29,095 nt of DNA from DAOUEX01 sp034430235 (GCA_964478075.1 CAYZGO010000034.1:1-29095), one strand, 5' to 3'; counted from the first letter of the stretch, positions 1 to 8,890 are shown. Numbers and translations are program-made. Notes: a model not told the origin generated them from the sequence alone.

Positions 1-111
1 TTTCATATTGAGGCAACGATACGCCTTCGGTTAGGTTTTACGATGAGGCAACGCGAATTGAGCAGGGGTTTGGGATCAGCCCAGTCTCTACGCGTTGGCG
101 CGGCATTTGTA

Positions 112-133
112 GAGACGTAGCATGCTACGTCTC
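112..133. repeat. Perfect 22-bp extragenic palindrome
   Basis: The two 11-nt halves (GAGACGTAGCA and TGCTACGTCTC) are exact reverse complements. A further GTCTCTAC at 84-91 pairs with GTAGAGAC at 109-116, so alternative hairpins are possible. Palindromes of this style are dispersed in Chloroflexota and cyanobacterial genomes. There is no T-run, so it is not a typical intrinsic terminator. Confidence 0.7.
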
Positions 134-179
134 AGTAACTGCTGCCCAAACTTTGGGACACACTCGCAGGCAGGCTCGC

Positions 180-208
180 TTGCGATTTCACCTGACATGT
201 TGTAAGAT
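180..208 (+). promoter_or_regulatory. Predicted sigma-70-type promoter of the acyl-CoA synthetase cluster
   Basis: A -35 box TTGCGA (180-185) and a -10 box TAAGAT (203-208) are separated by 17 bp. Transcription would begin near 215, giving a leader of about 55 nt to the ATG at 270. Confidence 0.5.
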
Positions 209-269
209 AGCTAGGCGGGGACGTGCAGTTGCCTAGTTGGCATGGTTGGACAAACTGGGGAGTGTGACT

Positions 270-2381
270 ATGCTCGATATGTTCTTTACCCCCCAATCTG
301 TGGCAGTGATTGGGGCCGCTCGCAAGCCAGGCAAGCTAGGGCATGGTGTGTTGAGCAACATCCTGCAATGCGGCTACAGCGGCAAGGTTTATCCCATCAA
401 CCCCAAAGCAGATGAGATCCTGGGCCTCAAGTGCTATCCCAGTGTCCTTGACGTGCCTGGCCAGATCGAACTGGCTATCATCGTTATTCCCAACAGGTTC
501 GTGCCACAGGTAATGGAAGAATGCGGTGAAAAGGGTGTCCGGGGGACGATCATCATCAGCGCTGGCTTCCGTGAAGCCGGACTGGACGGCATCAAGTTGG
601 AGCGTCAGATATTGGACATTGCCAAGCGGTACGGGATCCGCGTGGTGGGTCCGAACTGCCTGGGCATTATCAGCACTTACACGCCCCTTAACGCCTCTTT
701 TGCCGCTGGTATGCCCCCCAAAGGGGGCATTGCTTTCATGTCACAATCCGGCGCATTGTGTACGGCCATCCTCGACTGGGCGCTGGCTAAGGAAATCGGG
801 TTCTCTCATTTTGTAAGCCTTGGCAACAAGGCGGACGTGGACGAAGTTGACCTTCTGGAGGCCTGGGAAAAAGATGAGAACTCCCACGTCGTCATTATCT
901 ACATGGAGGGGCTTGGAGACGGGCACAAGTTCATGGAGGTAGCGCGTCAAGTCACACAGCACACTCCAGTCATCGCAGTGAAATCGGGCAACACGGCCGC
1001 CGGCTCGAGAGCTGTCTCGTCACACACTGGCACACTGGCCGGCTCCGAGCGCGCCTACGATGCCGCCTTCAGTCAAACTGGCATACTCCGCGCAGACTCG
1101 ATAGAGCACTTGTTCGACTACTCTCTGGCGTTCGCCTATCAGCCCAATCTCAAGGGCCAAAACATTGCTATCGTCACTAATGCCGGTGGCCCAGGCATCA
1201 TGGCCACTGATGCTCTGGAGCAAAGTGGCTTGAAGCTGGCTACACTGCAGCCAGAGACGATTGAGCTCCTCAGACAGGGGCTGCCGCCAGCCGCCAACAT
1301 ATACAATCCCATTGACGTCATAGGCGATGCGCTGGCGGACCGCTATGCGCTCGCACTCAAGGCCGTGTTAGAGGACAAAAACGTTGACGGCGTGGTGGTC
1401 ATCCTGACTCCGCAGGTCTATACTCAGATCGAAGAGACGGCGCAAGACATCGGCCGCCTGGCTGCAGCACATGATAAGCCAGTGCTGGGTTGCTTCATGG
1501 GCGAAGAGAAGGTCGGCCCTGGAATCAAGATTCTCAACCGCCACAAGATTCCCAACTACTCATTCCCAGAGCGGGCTGTGGGCGCTCTCAGGGCCATGTC
1601 TGAGTACTGGGAGTGGCGTGAGCAGCCCGCACCGCACTATGAGCACTTCCAAGTTGACCAAGGACGTGTGAGGTACATCTTCGATCGGGTGCGGGACGAA
1701 GGCCGGCTTACGCTGGGTGACGCCGAAGCCCGGGATATCATGGAGGCATACGGCCTGCGCATTCCACATTCCATACTGGCCAAGACGGCAGATGAAGCTG
1801 TAAGCGCTGCCGAGGCTATCGGCTATCCAGTGGTGATGAAAATAGCGTCGCCAGACATCCTGCACAAGTCAGATATCGGGGGCGTGCGCCTGAACGTGCG
1901 CGACGCAGAGCAGGTGCGGGACCTCTTTGACCTGCTAGTTTACCGTGCTCAGCGCTACATGGCGGATGCCCGGATATGGGGCGTTCTGGTACAGGAGATG
2001 GTCTCCAAGGGGAAAGAAGTCATCATCGGCGTCAATCTCGACCCACAGTTCGGGCCCTTGCTGATGTTCGGTTTAGGCGGTATCTATGTAGAAGTACTCA
2101 AGGATGTCACTTTCCGTATCGCGCCAGTATCGACCAAGGAAGCGACGGAAATGATTAGCGAGATACGCTCATATCATCTGCTGCGCGGCGTGCGCGGTGA
2201 GAGAGCGTCTGATCTGAAGGCGATAGTGGATGCCATTCTGCGCGTCTCGCAACTGGTGACGGACTTTTCAGAGATTGTGGAAATGGACATCAATCCCTTG
2301 ATGGTTCACGAAACGGGTAAAGGAGCAGTCGCCGTTGACATGCGATTCGTGCTGAAAGAAAAGGAGAGCAAGGAACAATGA
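270..2381 (+). CDS. Acetyl/acyl-CoA synthetase (ADP-forming), fused alpha-beta type
   Basis: About 703 aa. The protein would convert acyl-CoA + ADP + Pi to acid + CoA + ATP, conserving energy by substrate-level phosphorylation in the cytoplasm. The order is an N-terminal CoA-binding Rossmann domain (PQSVAVIGA...KPGKLG), a succinyl-CoA-ligase-like middle part containing the SHTGTLAG segment that carries the family's phospho-histidine, and a C-terminal ATP-grasp domain (GYPVVMKIASPDILHKSDIGG). The reading frame is open back to a TTG at 237, but the ATG at 270 has a GGGGAG seven bases upstream and gives the usual N-terminus, so 270 is preferred. Its stop overlaps the next start by 4 nt (ATGA), implying translational coupling with the DRTGG protein. 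The substrate acid cannot be told from sequence. Confidence 0.9.
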   Translation: MLDMFFTPQSVAVIGAARKPGKLGHGVLSNILQCGYSGKVYPINPKADEILGLKCYPSVLDVPGQIELAIIVIPNRFVPQVMEECGEKGVRGTIIISAGFREAGLDGIKLERQILDIAKRYGIRVVGPNCLGIISTYTPLNASFAAGMPPKGGIAFMSQSGALCTAILDWALAKEIGFSHFVSLGNKADVDEVDLLEAWEKDENSHVVIIYMEGLGDGHKFMEVARQVTQHTPVIAVKSGNTAAGSRAVSSHTGTLAGSERAYDAAFSQTGILRADSIEHLFDYSLAFAYQPNLKGQNIAIVTNAGGPGIMATDALEQSGLKLATLQPETIELLRQGLPPAANIYNPIDVIGDALADRYALALKAVLEDKNVDGVVVILTPQVYTQIEETAQDIGRLAAAHDKPVLGCFMGEEKVGPGIKILNRHKIPNYSFPERAVGALRAMSEYWEWREQPAPHYEHFQVDQGRVRYIFDRVRDEGRLTLGDAEARDIMEAYGLRIPHSILAKTADEAVSAAEAIGYPVVMKIASPDILHKSDIGGVRLNVRDAEQVRDLFDLLVYRAQRYMADARIWGVLVQEMVSKGKEVIIGVNLDPQFGPLLMFGLGGIYVEVLKDVTFRIAPVSTKEATEMISEIRSYHLLRGVRGERASDLKAIVDAILRVSQLVTDFSEIVEMDINPLMVHETGKGAVAVDMRFVLKEKESKEQ

Positions 2382-3448
2382 TCACGCTGTACATCACTTC
2401 CACGACACCTTATGCGGGGAAAAGCGCTCTGTGCGTCGGTCTGAGCAGGCGTTTCGAGAAGGATGGCTACACTACCGGCTACATGCGTCCCTTGACCACC
2501 GCTATCACGCGCATTGGAGAGTGCATGGTTGACGGGGAGGCGGAGTTAATGCGCCAGACCTTGGGCTTGACTGATCCAGTGGACGCCACCTGGCCGGTCT
2601 GTCTCGACCCTCATACCGTTGAAACCGTCCTGCGTGGCGAAGGTGGGAACTATACAAAGTTGGTCATAGATGCCTTTGCGCAGGTCTCCAAAGAGAAAGA
2701 CATCGTGCTCCTTGAAGGTGGCAGCACGTTGACTGAAGGCTCGATGATTGGCCTCCCCTGCCATAAAGTCTCGAAGCTGCTGCAAGCACAAGAGTTAGTA
2801 GTGGTTAAGTACAACTCGGACCTGGTCGTAGATGAGCTTCTGGCGGCCAGGGAGTTGTTAGGAAGCTCGATGTTGGGTGTTGTTTTGAATGCTGTGCAGC
2901 GACATCGGCTGGACTTTGTGCAGGAGGCGGCAGTGCCATTTCTAAATAAGAATGATGTGCCGGTCTACGCCGTGCTGCCTCTGGAACGCATCTTTGCCTC
3001 CGTCTCGGTTGGCGAGTTGGCTGAGGCGTTGCAAGGCGAGATTATCTGTCGCCCTGACCTCGCCGACGCACTGGTCGAGAACCTCATGGTGGGTGCCATG
3101 AGCGTTGATTCTGCGCTGACGTACTTCGGTCGCAAGCTGAACAAGGCCGTCATAACTGGCGGCGACCGCCCCGACATCCAACTGGCAGCGCTGGAGACAT
3201 CTCTTAGGTGCCTGATCTTGACCGGCAATCTTCACCCCAGTCCCTTAATCCTCAGCCGGGCAGAAGAATCTGGGGTAGCCGTGATTCTGGTGAAGTATGA
3301 CACCATGACCACCGTACAACTGTCAGAACAAGCCTTTGGTAAGACACGTTTCCACCAGGAGAAGAAAATCGAGCGCTTCGAGCGCATGCTCGCCGAGCGC
3401 TTTGACTTCACCAAGCTGTACAAGGCACTAGGCCTGGAGCATGCGTAA
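2378..3448 (+). CDS. BioD-like P-loop / DRTGG-domain protein (phosphotransacetylase-associated type)
   Basis: 356 aa. The N-terminus (ITSTTPYAGKSAL) is a P-loop of the dethiobiotin-synthetase-like fold found at the N-terminus of long phosphate acetyltransferases. The C-terminal half contains TGGDRPDIQLAALET, which fits the DRTGG domain. The catalytic phosphate-acetyltransferase domain itself is absent, so this is the regulatory part standing alone. The ATGA overlap with the ADP-forming synthetase suggests a linked role in acyl-CoA or acetyl-phosphate metabolism, perhaps as a nucleotide-sensing regulator; that role is inference. Enolase follows 50 nt downstream, so one transcript is likely. 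Confidence 0.75.
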   Translation: MITLYITSTTPYAGKSALCVGLSRRFEKDGYTTGYMRPLTTAITRIGECMVDGEAELMRQTLGLTDPVDATWPVCLDPHTVETVLRGEGGNYTKLVIDAFAQVSKEKDIVLLEGGSTLTEGSMIGLPCHKVSKLLQAQELVVVKYNSDLVVDELLAARELLGSSMLGVVLNAVQRHRLDFVQEAAVPFLNKNDVPVYAVLPLERIFASVSVGELAEALQGEIICRPDLADALVENLMVGAMSVDSALTYFGRKLNKAVITGGDRPDIQLAALETSLRCLILTGNLHPSPLILSRAEESGVAVILVKYDTMTTVQLSEQAFGKTRFHQEKKIERFERMLAERFDFTKLYKALGLEHA

Positions 3449-3498
3449 GCTGCCTGAGGCAGAAGACGCATCCCGAACATGGGCAAGGAGATGATGCG

Positions 3499-4788
3499 AT
3501 GTCGACGTTCATAGAGGACATTGTAGGGCGTGAAATCCTGGATTCACGTGGAAACCCAACCGTCGAAGTTGAGGTGATCCTGTCAGGTGGGGCGGTTGGT
3601 GTGGCCGCAGTCCCTTCTGGAGCTTCTACTGGCGTGCACGAGGCACTCGAACTGCGTGACGGCGATAAGACGCGCTTCGGGGGCAAGGGCGTACTGAAGG
3701 CGATAAGAAACATCAACGAGACCCTTGCCATAGAACTGGCCGGCTGGTATGCTCTGGACCAGACAGGCATTGACAAGTTCATGTGCGGATTGGATGGCAC
3801 GCCGAACAAAAGCAAGTTGGGAGCCAACGCTGTTCTGGGCGTCTCCCTGGCTATTGCCAAAGCGGCGGCTGCAGCAGTGGGCCTGCCTCTCTACCGCTAC
3901 CTGGGCGGCGTCGGCGCCAGGGTTCTGCCCGTGCCCATGATGAACATCTTGAATGGCGGCAAGCATGCTGAGGATAGCGCCGACTTACAAGAGTTCATGG
4001 TCGTGCCTGTGGGTGCACCGTCTTTCGCCGACGCATTGCGCTGGGGAAGCGAAGTTTACCACCAGCTCAAAAGAGTGCTACGCGGCAAGAAATACAACAC
4101 CAACGTGGGAGACGAAGGAGGCTTTGCCCCTGCACTCGGCGCTAACAAGGAGGCCATTGAACTCATCCTCGAAGCCATTGAGAAGGCAGGTTTCAAGCCA
4201 GGTGAGGAGATATCCATCGCCTTGGACCCTGCCGCGAGCGAGCTATACCAGGATGGGGTGTATGTCCTGAAGAAGGAGGGGCGCAAGCTCAGCGGGGCGG
4301 AAATGGTGGACTTTTACGCAGACTGGGTCGCCAGATACCCCATCATCTCTATTGAGGATGGTCTGGCCCAGGACGACTGGGAAAGCTGGCAACTCCTCCA
4401 GCAGCGCATCGGGGACCGTGTGCAGATCGTGGGTGACGATTTGCTGGTGACTAACGTTGAGCGCCTGGCAATGGGCATCGAGCGCAAGGCGGCTAACTCG
4501 ATTCTGATCAAATTGAACCAAATCGGCACCCTCACCGAGACGATTGCGGCAGTGGAGATGGCCAAGCGAGCCGGTTGGACGGCAGTGATTTCGCACCGCA
4601 GTGGCGAAACGGAAGACACGACCATCGCCGACCTGGCCGTAGCCCTCAATACTGGGCAGATCAAGACCGGCGCTCCTTGCCGCTCAGAGCGCGTGGCAAA
4701 GTACAACCAGTTGCTGCGCATAGAGGAGGAGCTCGCCGACACCGCTATTTACCCTGGGTTTGACGCATTCTACAACATCCGGCACTAA
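3499..4788 (+). CDS. eno: Enolase
   Basis: 429 aa, the normal family length. It interconverts 2-phosphoglycerate and phosphoenolpyruvate in glycolysis and gluconeogenesis. Visible signatures are the N-terminal REILDSRGNPTVEVEV, the metal-ligand region (SIEDGLAQDDW and VGDDLLVTN), the KLNQIGT lysine segment and the SHRSGETEDTTIADLAV signature. The ATG at 3499 is preceded by AAGGAG at 8 nt spacing. It is the third gene of the rightward cluster and is followed 3 nt after its stop by an inverted-repeat element that could form its 3' end. Confidence 0.97.
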   Translation: MSTFIEDIVGREILDSRGNPTVEVEVILSGGAVGVAAVPSGASTGVHEALELRDGDKTRFGGKGVLKAIRNINETLAIELAGWYALDQTGIDKFMCGLDGTPNKSKLGANAVLGVSLAIAKAAAAAVGLPLYRYLGGVGARVLPVPMMNILNGGKHAEDSADLQEFMVVPVGAPSFADALRWGSEVYHQLKRVLRGKKYNTNVGDEGGFAPALGANKEAIELILEAIEKAGFKPGEEISIALDPAASELYQDGVYVLKKEGRKLSGAEMVDFYADWVARYPIISIEDGLAQDDWESWQLLQQRIGDRVQIVGDDLLVTNVERLAMGIERKAANSILIKLNQIGTLTETIAAVEMAKRAGWTAVISHRSGETEDTTIADLAVALNTGQIKTGAPCRSERVAKYNQLLRIEEELADTAIYPGFDAFYNIRH

Positions 4789-4791
4789 CTC

Positions 4792-4874
4792 TATCCTCCC
4801 GCAGGTTGAGTTCTTCGGCAGAGAACCAACTGGCCGTGGGTAGTCCTTGACAAGAGCAAACCTGCGGGAGGATA
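4792..4874 (+). repeat. 83-bp element with 16-bp inverted ends, copy 1 (after eno)
   Basis: The ends TATCCTCCCGCAGGTT (4792-4807) and AACCTGCGGGAGGATA (4859-4874) are perfect reverse complements. The interior is shared with the copy at 11445-11528 read on the opposite strand, including GGCAGA-N-AACCAA-N-TGGCCGTG. Both copies sit 3-19 nt after a stop codon and in the same orientation relative to that gene. A non-autonomous mobile element or an extragenic RNA-processing/terminator element are both possible. Confidence 0.8.
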
Positions 4875-4880
4875 CGGAGT

Positions 4881-4909
4881 TTGACACAGAGCGGGAAGTG
4901 TGCTAAGAT
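4881..4909 (+). promoter_or_regulatory. Predicted promoter of the valS T-box transcript
   Basis: TTGACA (4881-4886) and TAAGAT (4904-4909) are separated by exactly 17 bp. The promoter starts 6 bp after the inverted-repeat element ends, so the element lies immediately upstream of the -35 box. Confidence 0.75.
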
Positions 4910-4914
4910 GTGGT

Positions 4915-5188
4915 CACTGAGAAAGGCAAAGGCACTGAACAGGAGGAGTAGGCGGGGGCGTGTCTGGTAGAGAAGGGTGGTCACTGGCTGAAAACCACCC
5001 GCAGAACAAACCGCCGAAGGTCGCCTGGGAGTTGGCCAGCAGAACAGGACGATAGTCCACAGTAAGCTGGCACGGGTAAGCCCGTTACAGCGAAGAGCGC
5101 AGCAGCAGATCGTTCGCTGCCGTAGCAAGGTGGTACCGCGCGAGGGAAGGTCCCTTTCGTCCTTGGTGATGAAAGGGGCTTTTGTTTT
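4915..5188 (+). promoter_or_regulatory. T-box riboswitch (tRNA-Val sensing) upstream of valS
   Basis: The antiterminator T-box GCAAGGTGGTACCGCG lies at 5125-5140. In the stem I region, CCGAAG is followed by GTC at 5020-5022, a valine codon. The phenylalanine T-box at 16334-16640 has TTC at the same place in the same local context, which supports this as the specifier. Uncharged tRNA-Val is expected to stabilise the antiterminator and switch valS on. The mechanism is family knowledge; the specifier identity is read from sequence. Confidence 0.93.
5152..5188 (+). terminator. Intrinsic terminator of the valS T-box
   Basis: CCCTTTCGTC (5152-5161) pairs with GATGAAAGGG (5168-5177), followed by a T-rich tract (5180-5188). 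It competes with the T-box antiterminator just upstream. Confidence 0.85.
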
Positions 5189-5228
5189 ACAGTAACTCAT
5201 CCATGTACATCGTTGCCGAAAGGAGGGG

Positions 5229-5309
5229 ATGAAGATGGACGACGTTGATACTGATGTCCAAACTGTTTGCGCTGTGTTGAATCCCCTTCGTGTTGCCCAG
5301 AAAGGATAG
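5229..5309 (+). CDS. Val-rich 26-codon leader ORF upstream of valS
   Basis: A GGAGGGG sits just before ATG 5229; a second ATG at 5235 has better spacing from it. The ORF has 26 sense codons, ends in TAG at 5307-5309, and stops 4 nt before the valS ATG. Five of the 26 codons are valine (codons 6, 10, 13, 16 and 22). It lies after the T-box terminator, so it is transcribed only when the T-box reads through. It could be a coupling leader peptide for valS. Chance cannot be excluded for so short an ORF. Confidence 0.4.
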   Translation: MKMDDVDTDVQTVCAVLNPLRVAQKG

Positions 5310-5313
5310 AGCA

Positions 5314-7989
5314 ATGGAAAAACCAGAGATGCCCAAAACTTACGACCCCCGAAGCGTAGAACAGCGGATCTACGCTTGGTGGGAAAAGAAGGGATATTTC
5401 ATGCCCGAAATTGACCCGGCCAGGAAGCCGTTCGTTATCTCTATGCCGCCCCCAAACGTGACCGGCGGGTTGCACGTGGGTCAGGCCATCACCGCCGCTC
5501 TGCAGGATTTGATGATCCGCTACCATCGCATGAAAGGCGAACCCACGCTGTGGCTGCCGGGCGAAGACCATGCCAGCATCGCTGCGCAGTACGTGGTGGA
5601 GAAAGAGATCGCCAAAGAGGGATTGACGCGCCAGGGCCTGGGGAGGGAGAAGTTCTTGGAGCGGGTCTGGGACTGGATGCATCGCTACCGCCACGTTATT
5701 GCCGAACAGCATCGCCGTCTGGGCACCTCGTGTGACTGGACGCGCGAGCGCTTTACCATGGACGAGGGCCTGGCGCGGGCAGTGCGCGAAGCCTTTGTGC
5801 GTCTCTTCAAAAAGGGATTGATTTACCGAGGGAACTATATGGTGAACTGGTGTCCGCGCTGCGGCACGGCCCTCTCTGACTTGGAAGTGGAGCACAAGGA
5901 TGAAGAGGGCAAACTGTATTACGTACGCTACCCGTTAGAGTCCTCCAAAGGCGAGTATATCACTGTGGCCACTACACGACCCGAAACCATCCTGGGGGAC
6001 ACGGCAGTGGCCGTGCACCCCGACGACGAGCGCTACAAAGCCCTCATTGGCCACATGGCTATTCTGCCTGCTCTGCATCGGCCTATTCCCATCATTGCCG
6101 ACGAGAGCGTGGACCGCGAGTTCGGCACGGGAGCGGTGAAAGTGACGCCTGGACACGATCCCACCGACTATGACGTAGGCCAGCGACACAAGCTGCCGAT
6201 CGTCAATATCATGAATGACGATGGCACGCTGAACGAAAACGCCGGCCCATACGCTGGACAGGATCGTTACGAAGCTCGGCAGAACCTGCTGGCTGACCTG
6301 GAGAGGGAGGGCTTGCTGGTCAAGACGGAGCCACACCCCCACGCTATCGGGCACTGCCAGCGCTGCAATACGGTAGTCGAGCCGCGCGTCTCTACGCAGT
6401 GGTTCGTAAAGATAAAGCCTCTTGCCGACCGAGCGATGGCCGCTGTACGTGACGGGCGCATCCGTTTAGTGCCTGGGCGCTTTACCAAGGTGTACTTCAA
6501 CTGGATGGAGAACATCCGTGACTGGTGCATCTCACGGCAACTGTGGTGGGGGCACCGCATCCCGGTGTGGTACTGTGACGATTGTGGCCACATGGGTGCG
6601 AGCACTGAGGAGAAGGTGCCTACGTGCGAGAAATGTGGCAGCAGCAACATCAAGCAAGACCCTGACATACTGGATACCTGGTTCTCATCTGCGCTGTGGC
6701 CGTTCTCCACGCTGGGCTGGCCCGAAGAGACAGAAGATCTGCGTTATTTCTATCCCACCGACGTGCTGGAGACTGCCTACGACATCTTGTTCTTCTGGGT
6801 GGCGCGTATGATCATGATGGGGCTGGAGATGACCGGTGACATCCCCTTCCACACCGTGTACCTGCACGGGCTGATCCGTGACCAGTATGGACAGAAGATG
6901 AGCAAGTCCAAAGGCAACGCGGTGGACCCGTTGGTCGTGATAGAGGACTATGGCGCGGACGCGCTGCGTTTCGCCTTGCTGACGGGCAGCACACCCGGCC
7001 AGGACACGAAGCTCTCTCTGCAGAAGGTGGAGGCTGCACGCAACTTTGCCAACAAGCTGTGGAATGCGGCGCGCTTCGTAGTCAGCAACCTGGACGAGGG
7101 CTACGGCGCGCAGGACACTGCCAGCGCGGCCGCCCACTGGAGGAAAAGCCGGGCGGCGCTGAGCCTGCCTGACCGCTGGATTCTGAGCCGTCACGATTGG
7201 CTCATCGGAGAAGTGAATCGCCTGATTGAGCAGTACCAGTTCGGTGAGGCGGGGCGTCGGCTTCACGAGTTTCTGTGGGGCGAGTTCTGTGATTGGTACA
7301 TTGAAATGGCCAAGGTTCCGCTCTACGGAGAGGACAGGGCGGGGGCGCTGGGGACGCAGTCCGTCTTGGTGTACGTGTTGGAACGTGCGCTGCGCCTGCT
7401 GCATCCCTTGATGCCCTTCGTCACTGAGGAAATCTGGCAGCACCTGCCGCACGAAGGCGAGGCGCTCATCATCGCCCCCTGGCCCGAACCAGACCCGATT
7501 GATGAAGCAGCCGAGACGGAGATGGGGCCCATCATGGAGATGGTGCGTGCCATCCGCAACGCACGCGCCGAATACGAAGTGGAACCGTCGAGGCCCATCG
7601 CTGCAATTATCGTAGCTGGGGAGAAGCGCGACCTGGTGGCAGCGCAGGCTGCGATCCTCACGCGCCTGGCGCGTGTGGACGCGGCCAAATTGCGCATCGA
7701 GGAGAAACTAGCTGAAAAGCCGGCCAAGGCGCTTGCGCTCGTAGTGAGCGACTACGAAGTCTTCCTGCCGCTGGCCGAACTGGTGGACATGGCCCGTGAG
7801 CGCGCACGGCTGACCACAGAGTTGAAGGACATCCAGAAGGAGATTGCCCGCGCAGAGAAGCTGCTGGGCAATCAGGACTTTGTGTCGAAAGCCCCTGCCG
7901 AGGTGGTCAACAAAGAGCGCACCAAGCTCGGCGATTATCGCCAAAGGTACAGCAAGCTGGAAGAGCGGCTCAGAAGCCTGGAGAGCTAG
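5314..7989 (+). CDS. valS: Valyl-tRNA synthetase
   Basis: About 891 aa class I aminoacyl-tRNA synthetase that charges tRNA-Val. The HIGH-type motif appears in PPPNVTGGLHVGQA near residue 45 and the KMSKS motif in KMSKSKGNAVDP. Cys pairs (WCPRCG, CDDCG, CEKCG) suggest zinc binding, and a C-terminal coiled coil (ELKDIQKEIARAEKLL) is the usual valS tRNA-binding arm. The frame is open from a GTG at 5290, but ATG 5314 has AAAGGA at 8 nt spacing and the usual N-terminus, so it is chosen. Expression is controlled by the T-box upstream. A 17-bp stem palindrome follows the stop. Confidence 0.97.
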   Translation: MEKPEMPKTYDPRSVEQRIYAWWEKKGYFMPEIDPARKPFVISMPPPNVTGGLHVGQAITAALQDLMIRYHRMKGEPTLWLPGEDHASIAAQYVVEKEIAKEGLTRQGLGREKFLERVWDWMHRYRHVIAEQHRRLGTSCDWTRERFTMDEGLARAVREAFVRLFKKGLIYRGNYMVNWCPRCGTALSDLEVEHKDEEGKLYYVRYPLESSKGEYITVATTRPETILGDTAVAVHPDDERYKALIGHMAILPALHRPIPIIADESVDREFGTGAVKVTPGHDPTDYDVGQRHKLPIVNIMNDDGTLNENAGPYAGQDRYEARQNLLADLEREGLLVKTEPHPHAIGHCQRCNTVVEPRVSTQWFVKIKPLADRAMAAVRDGRIRLVPGRFTKVYFNWMENIRDWCISRQLWWGHRIPVWYCDDCGHMGASTEEKVPTCEKCGSSNIKQDPDILDTWFSSALWPFSTLGWPEETEDLRYFYPTDVLETAYDILFFWVARMIMMGLEMTGDIPFHTVYLHGLIRDQYGQKMSKSKGNAVDPLVVIEDYGADALRFALLTGSTPGQDTKLSLQKVEAARNFANKLWNAARFVVSNLDEGYGAQDTASAAAHWRKSRAALSLPDRWILSRHDWLIGEVNRLIEQYQFGEAGRRLHEFLWGEFCDWYIEMAKVPLYGEDRAGALGTQSVLVYVLERALRLLHPLMPFVTEEIWQHLPHEGEALIIAPWPEPDPIDEAAETEMGPIMEMVRAIRNARAEYEVEPSRPIAAIIVAGEKRDLVAAQAAILTRLARVDAAKLRIEEKLAEKPAKALALVVSDYEVFLPLAELVDMARERARLTTELKDIQKEIARAEKLLGNQDFVSKAPAEVVNKERTKLGDYRQRYSKLEERLRSLES

Positions 7990-7999
7990 TGCTGGGTGT

Positions 8000-8036
8000 C
8001 TAGAAACCAGGTTTTTGTTAAAAACCTGGTTTCTAG
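8000..8036. repeat. Extragenic palindrome, 17-bp stem, after valS
   Basis: The arms at 8000-8016 (CTAGAAACCAGGTTTTT) and 8020-8036 are exact reverse complements around a GTT loop. It lies 11 nt after the valS stop and 18 nt before the next start. It may stall or terminate transcripts, but no T-run follows. GAAACCAGG-type palindromes resemble dispersed extragenic repeats of Chloroflexota and cyanobacteria. Confidence 0.75.
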
Positions 8037-8054
8037 CAGGCCAAGGGAGTACAC

Positions 8055-8759
8055 ATGGAGCTTTGGGAGTACGTTGAGGTTTTGCTCAGATGGGGCTGGG
8101 TCATCGTGCTGGTGACCACGCTTTGCGCTGCGGCTGCAATTGGCTTCGGCAAGCTGCAGACCCCGCGCTACACTTCGATCGTGGAGTTGAACGTCACGCC
8201 AGTCCGGCTCGAGCTGGGGCTGAGCCAGACGGTCATCAACCTGCTGCGCAACTATGTGTCGAGCATAGAATCGGAGAGTATGGCCCGCAGAGTGATCGAG
8301 CGCCTGGGCTTGAACGACATAGATGCTGCCACCCTACGCACGCGGATTGAAGCTGAAGCCCGCGAATCAGAGTTCAAGATCAAGATCGAGGTCACAGACA
8401 CAGATCCTGTGTTCGCCCAACGCGTCGCTCAAGCGGCTGCAGAGATCTTTGTCGGGGACGTGCAGGCTTTCGCCCTGCGCCAGGACCCGTTGGATCGCCT
8501 GACAGCAACCATGCTCAACGGCGGTGCCCAGGCAGCCACCAGGACGTGGCCCAGGAACAAGCTCCTTGCAGTCGCCGGAGTAGGTGGTGGACTGATGTTG
8601 GGCCTGCTCATCGCGCTGGCTCTGGAATGGGCGCGCGTGGATTTCGTGCAAACCGCGCAGGAAGTGGAACAATGGCTGGGGCTGCCTGTACTGGGTAACA
8701 TACCTGCTCTCAAGCAATCCGCTGTGTCAAGATGGAAACGCGCCAGGGGCAGGGAGTGA
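8055..8759 (+). CDS. Wzz/YveK-like polysaccharide chain-length or capsular co-polymerase membrane protein
   Basis: 234 aa. The layout is typical of the Wzz family. An N-terminal transmembrane segment (about residues 14-33) is preceded by YVEVLLRWGW, an extracytoplasmic region contains the PRYTSIVELNV segment, and a second transmembrane segment (about 170-190) is followed by a short cytoplasmic tail with GLPVLGNIPAL, as in proteins that contact a BY-type tyrosine kinase. No kinase domain is fused and no other polysaccharide genes are adjacent, so it stands alone here. The extracytoplasmic part is short. The ATG has GGGAG at 7 nt spacing. Confidence 0.75.
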   Translation: MELWEYVEVLLRWGWVIVLVTTLCAAAAIGFGKLQTPRYTSIVELNVTPVRLELGLSQTVINLLRNYVSSIESESMARRVIERLGLNDIDAATLRTRIEAEARESEFKIKIEVTDTDPVFAQRVAQAAAEIFVGDVQAFALRQDPLDRLTATMLNGGAQAATRTWPRNKLLAVAGVGGGLMLGLLIALALEWARVDFVQTAQEVEQWLGLPVLGNIPALKQSAVSRWKRARGRE

Positions 8760-8764
8760 ATTCG

Positions 8765-8862
8765 CCGGCTGAAACTGAAAAGACCCCTCAGGGTCTTGAT
8801 CCTGTCGCCGCAGGTGTCTGTCATTTTCCCAGTGCCTGAGGGCACTTGTGATCTTCAGCCGG
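8765..8862. repeat. Inverted-repeat-bounded intergenic structure between convergent genes
   Basis: CCGGCTGAA (8765-8773) and TTCAGCCGG (8854-8862) bracket two internal hairpins: AAGACCC/GGGTCTT (8780-8797) and AGTGCC/GGCACT (8831-8846). It sits between the convergent wzz-like gene and mutS2 and probably serves as a bidirectional transcription end, although neither side has a good T-run. Confidence 0.5.
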
Positions 8863-8890
8863 AGATTTCAATCTTCGGAGGCTTAGCGGT

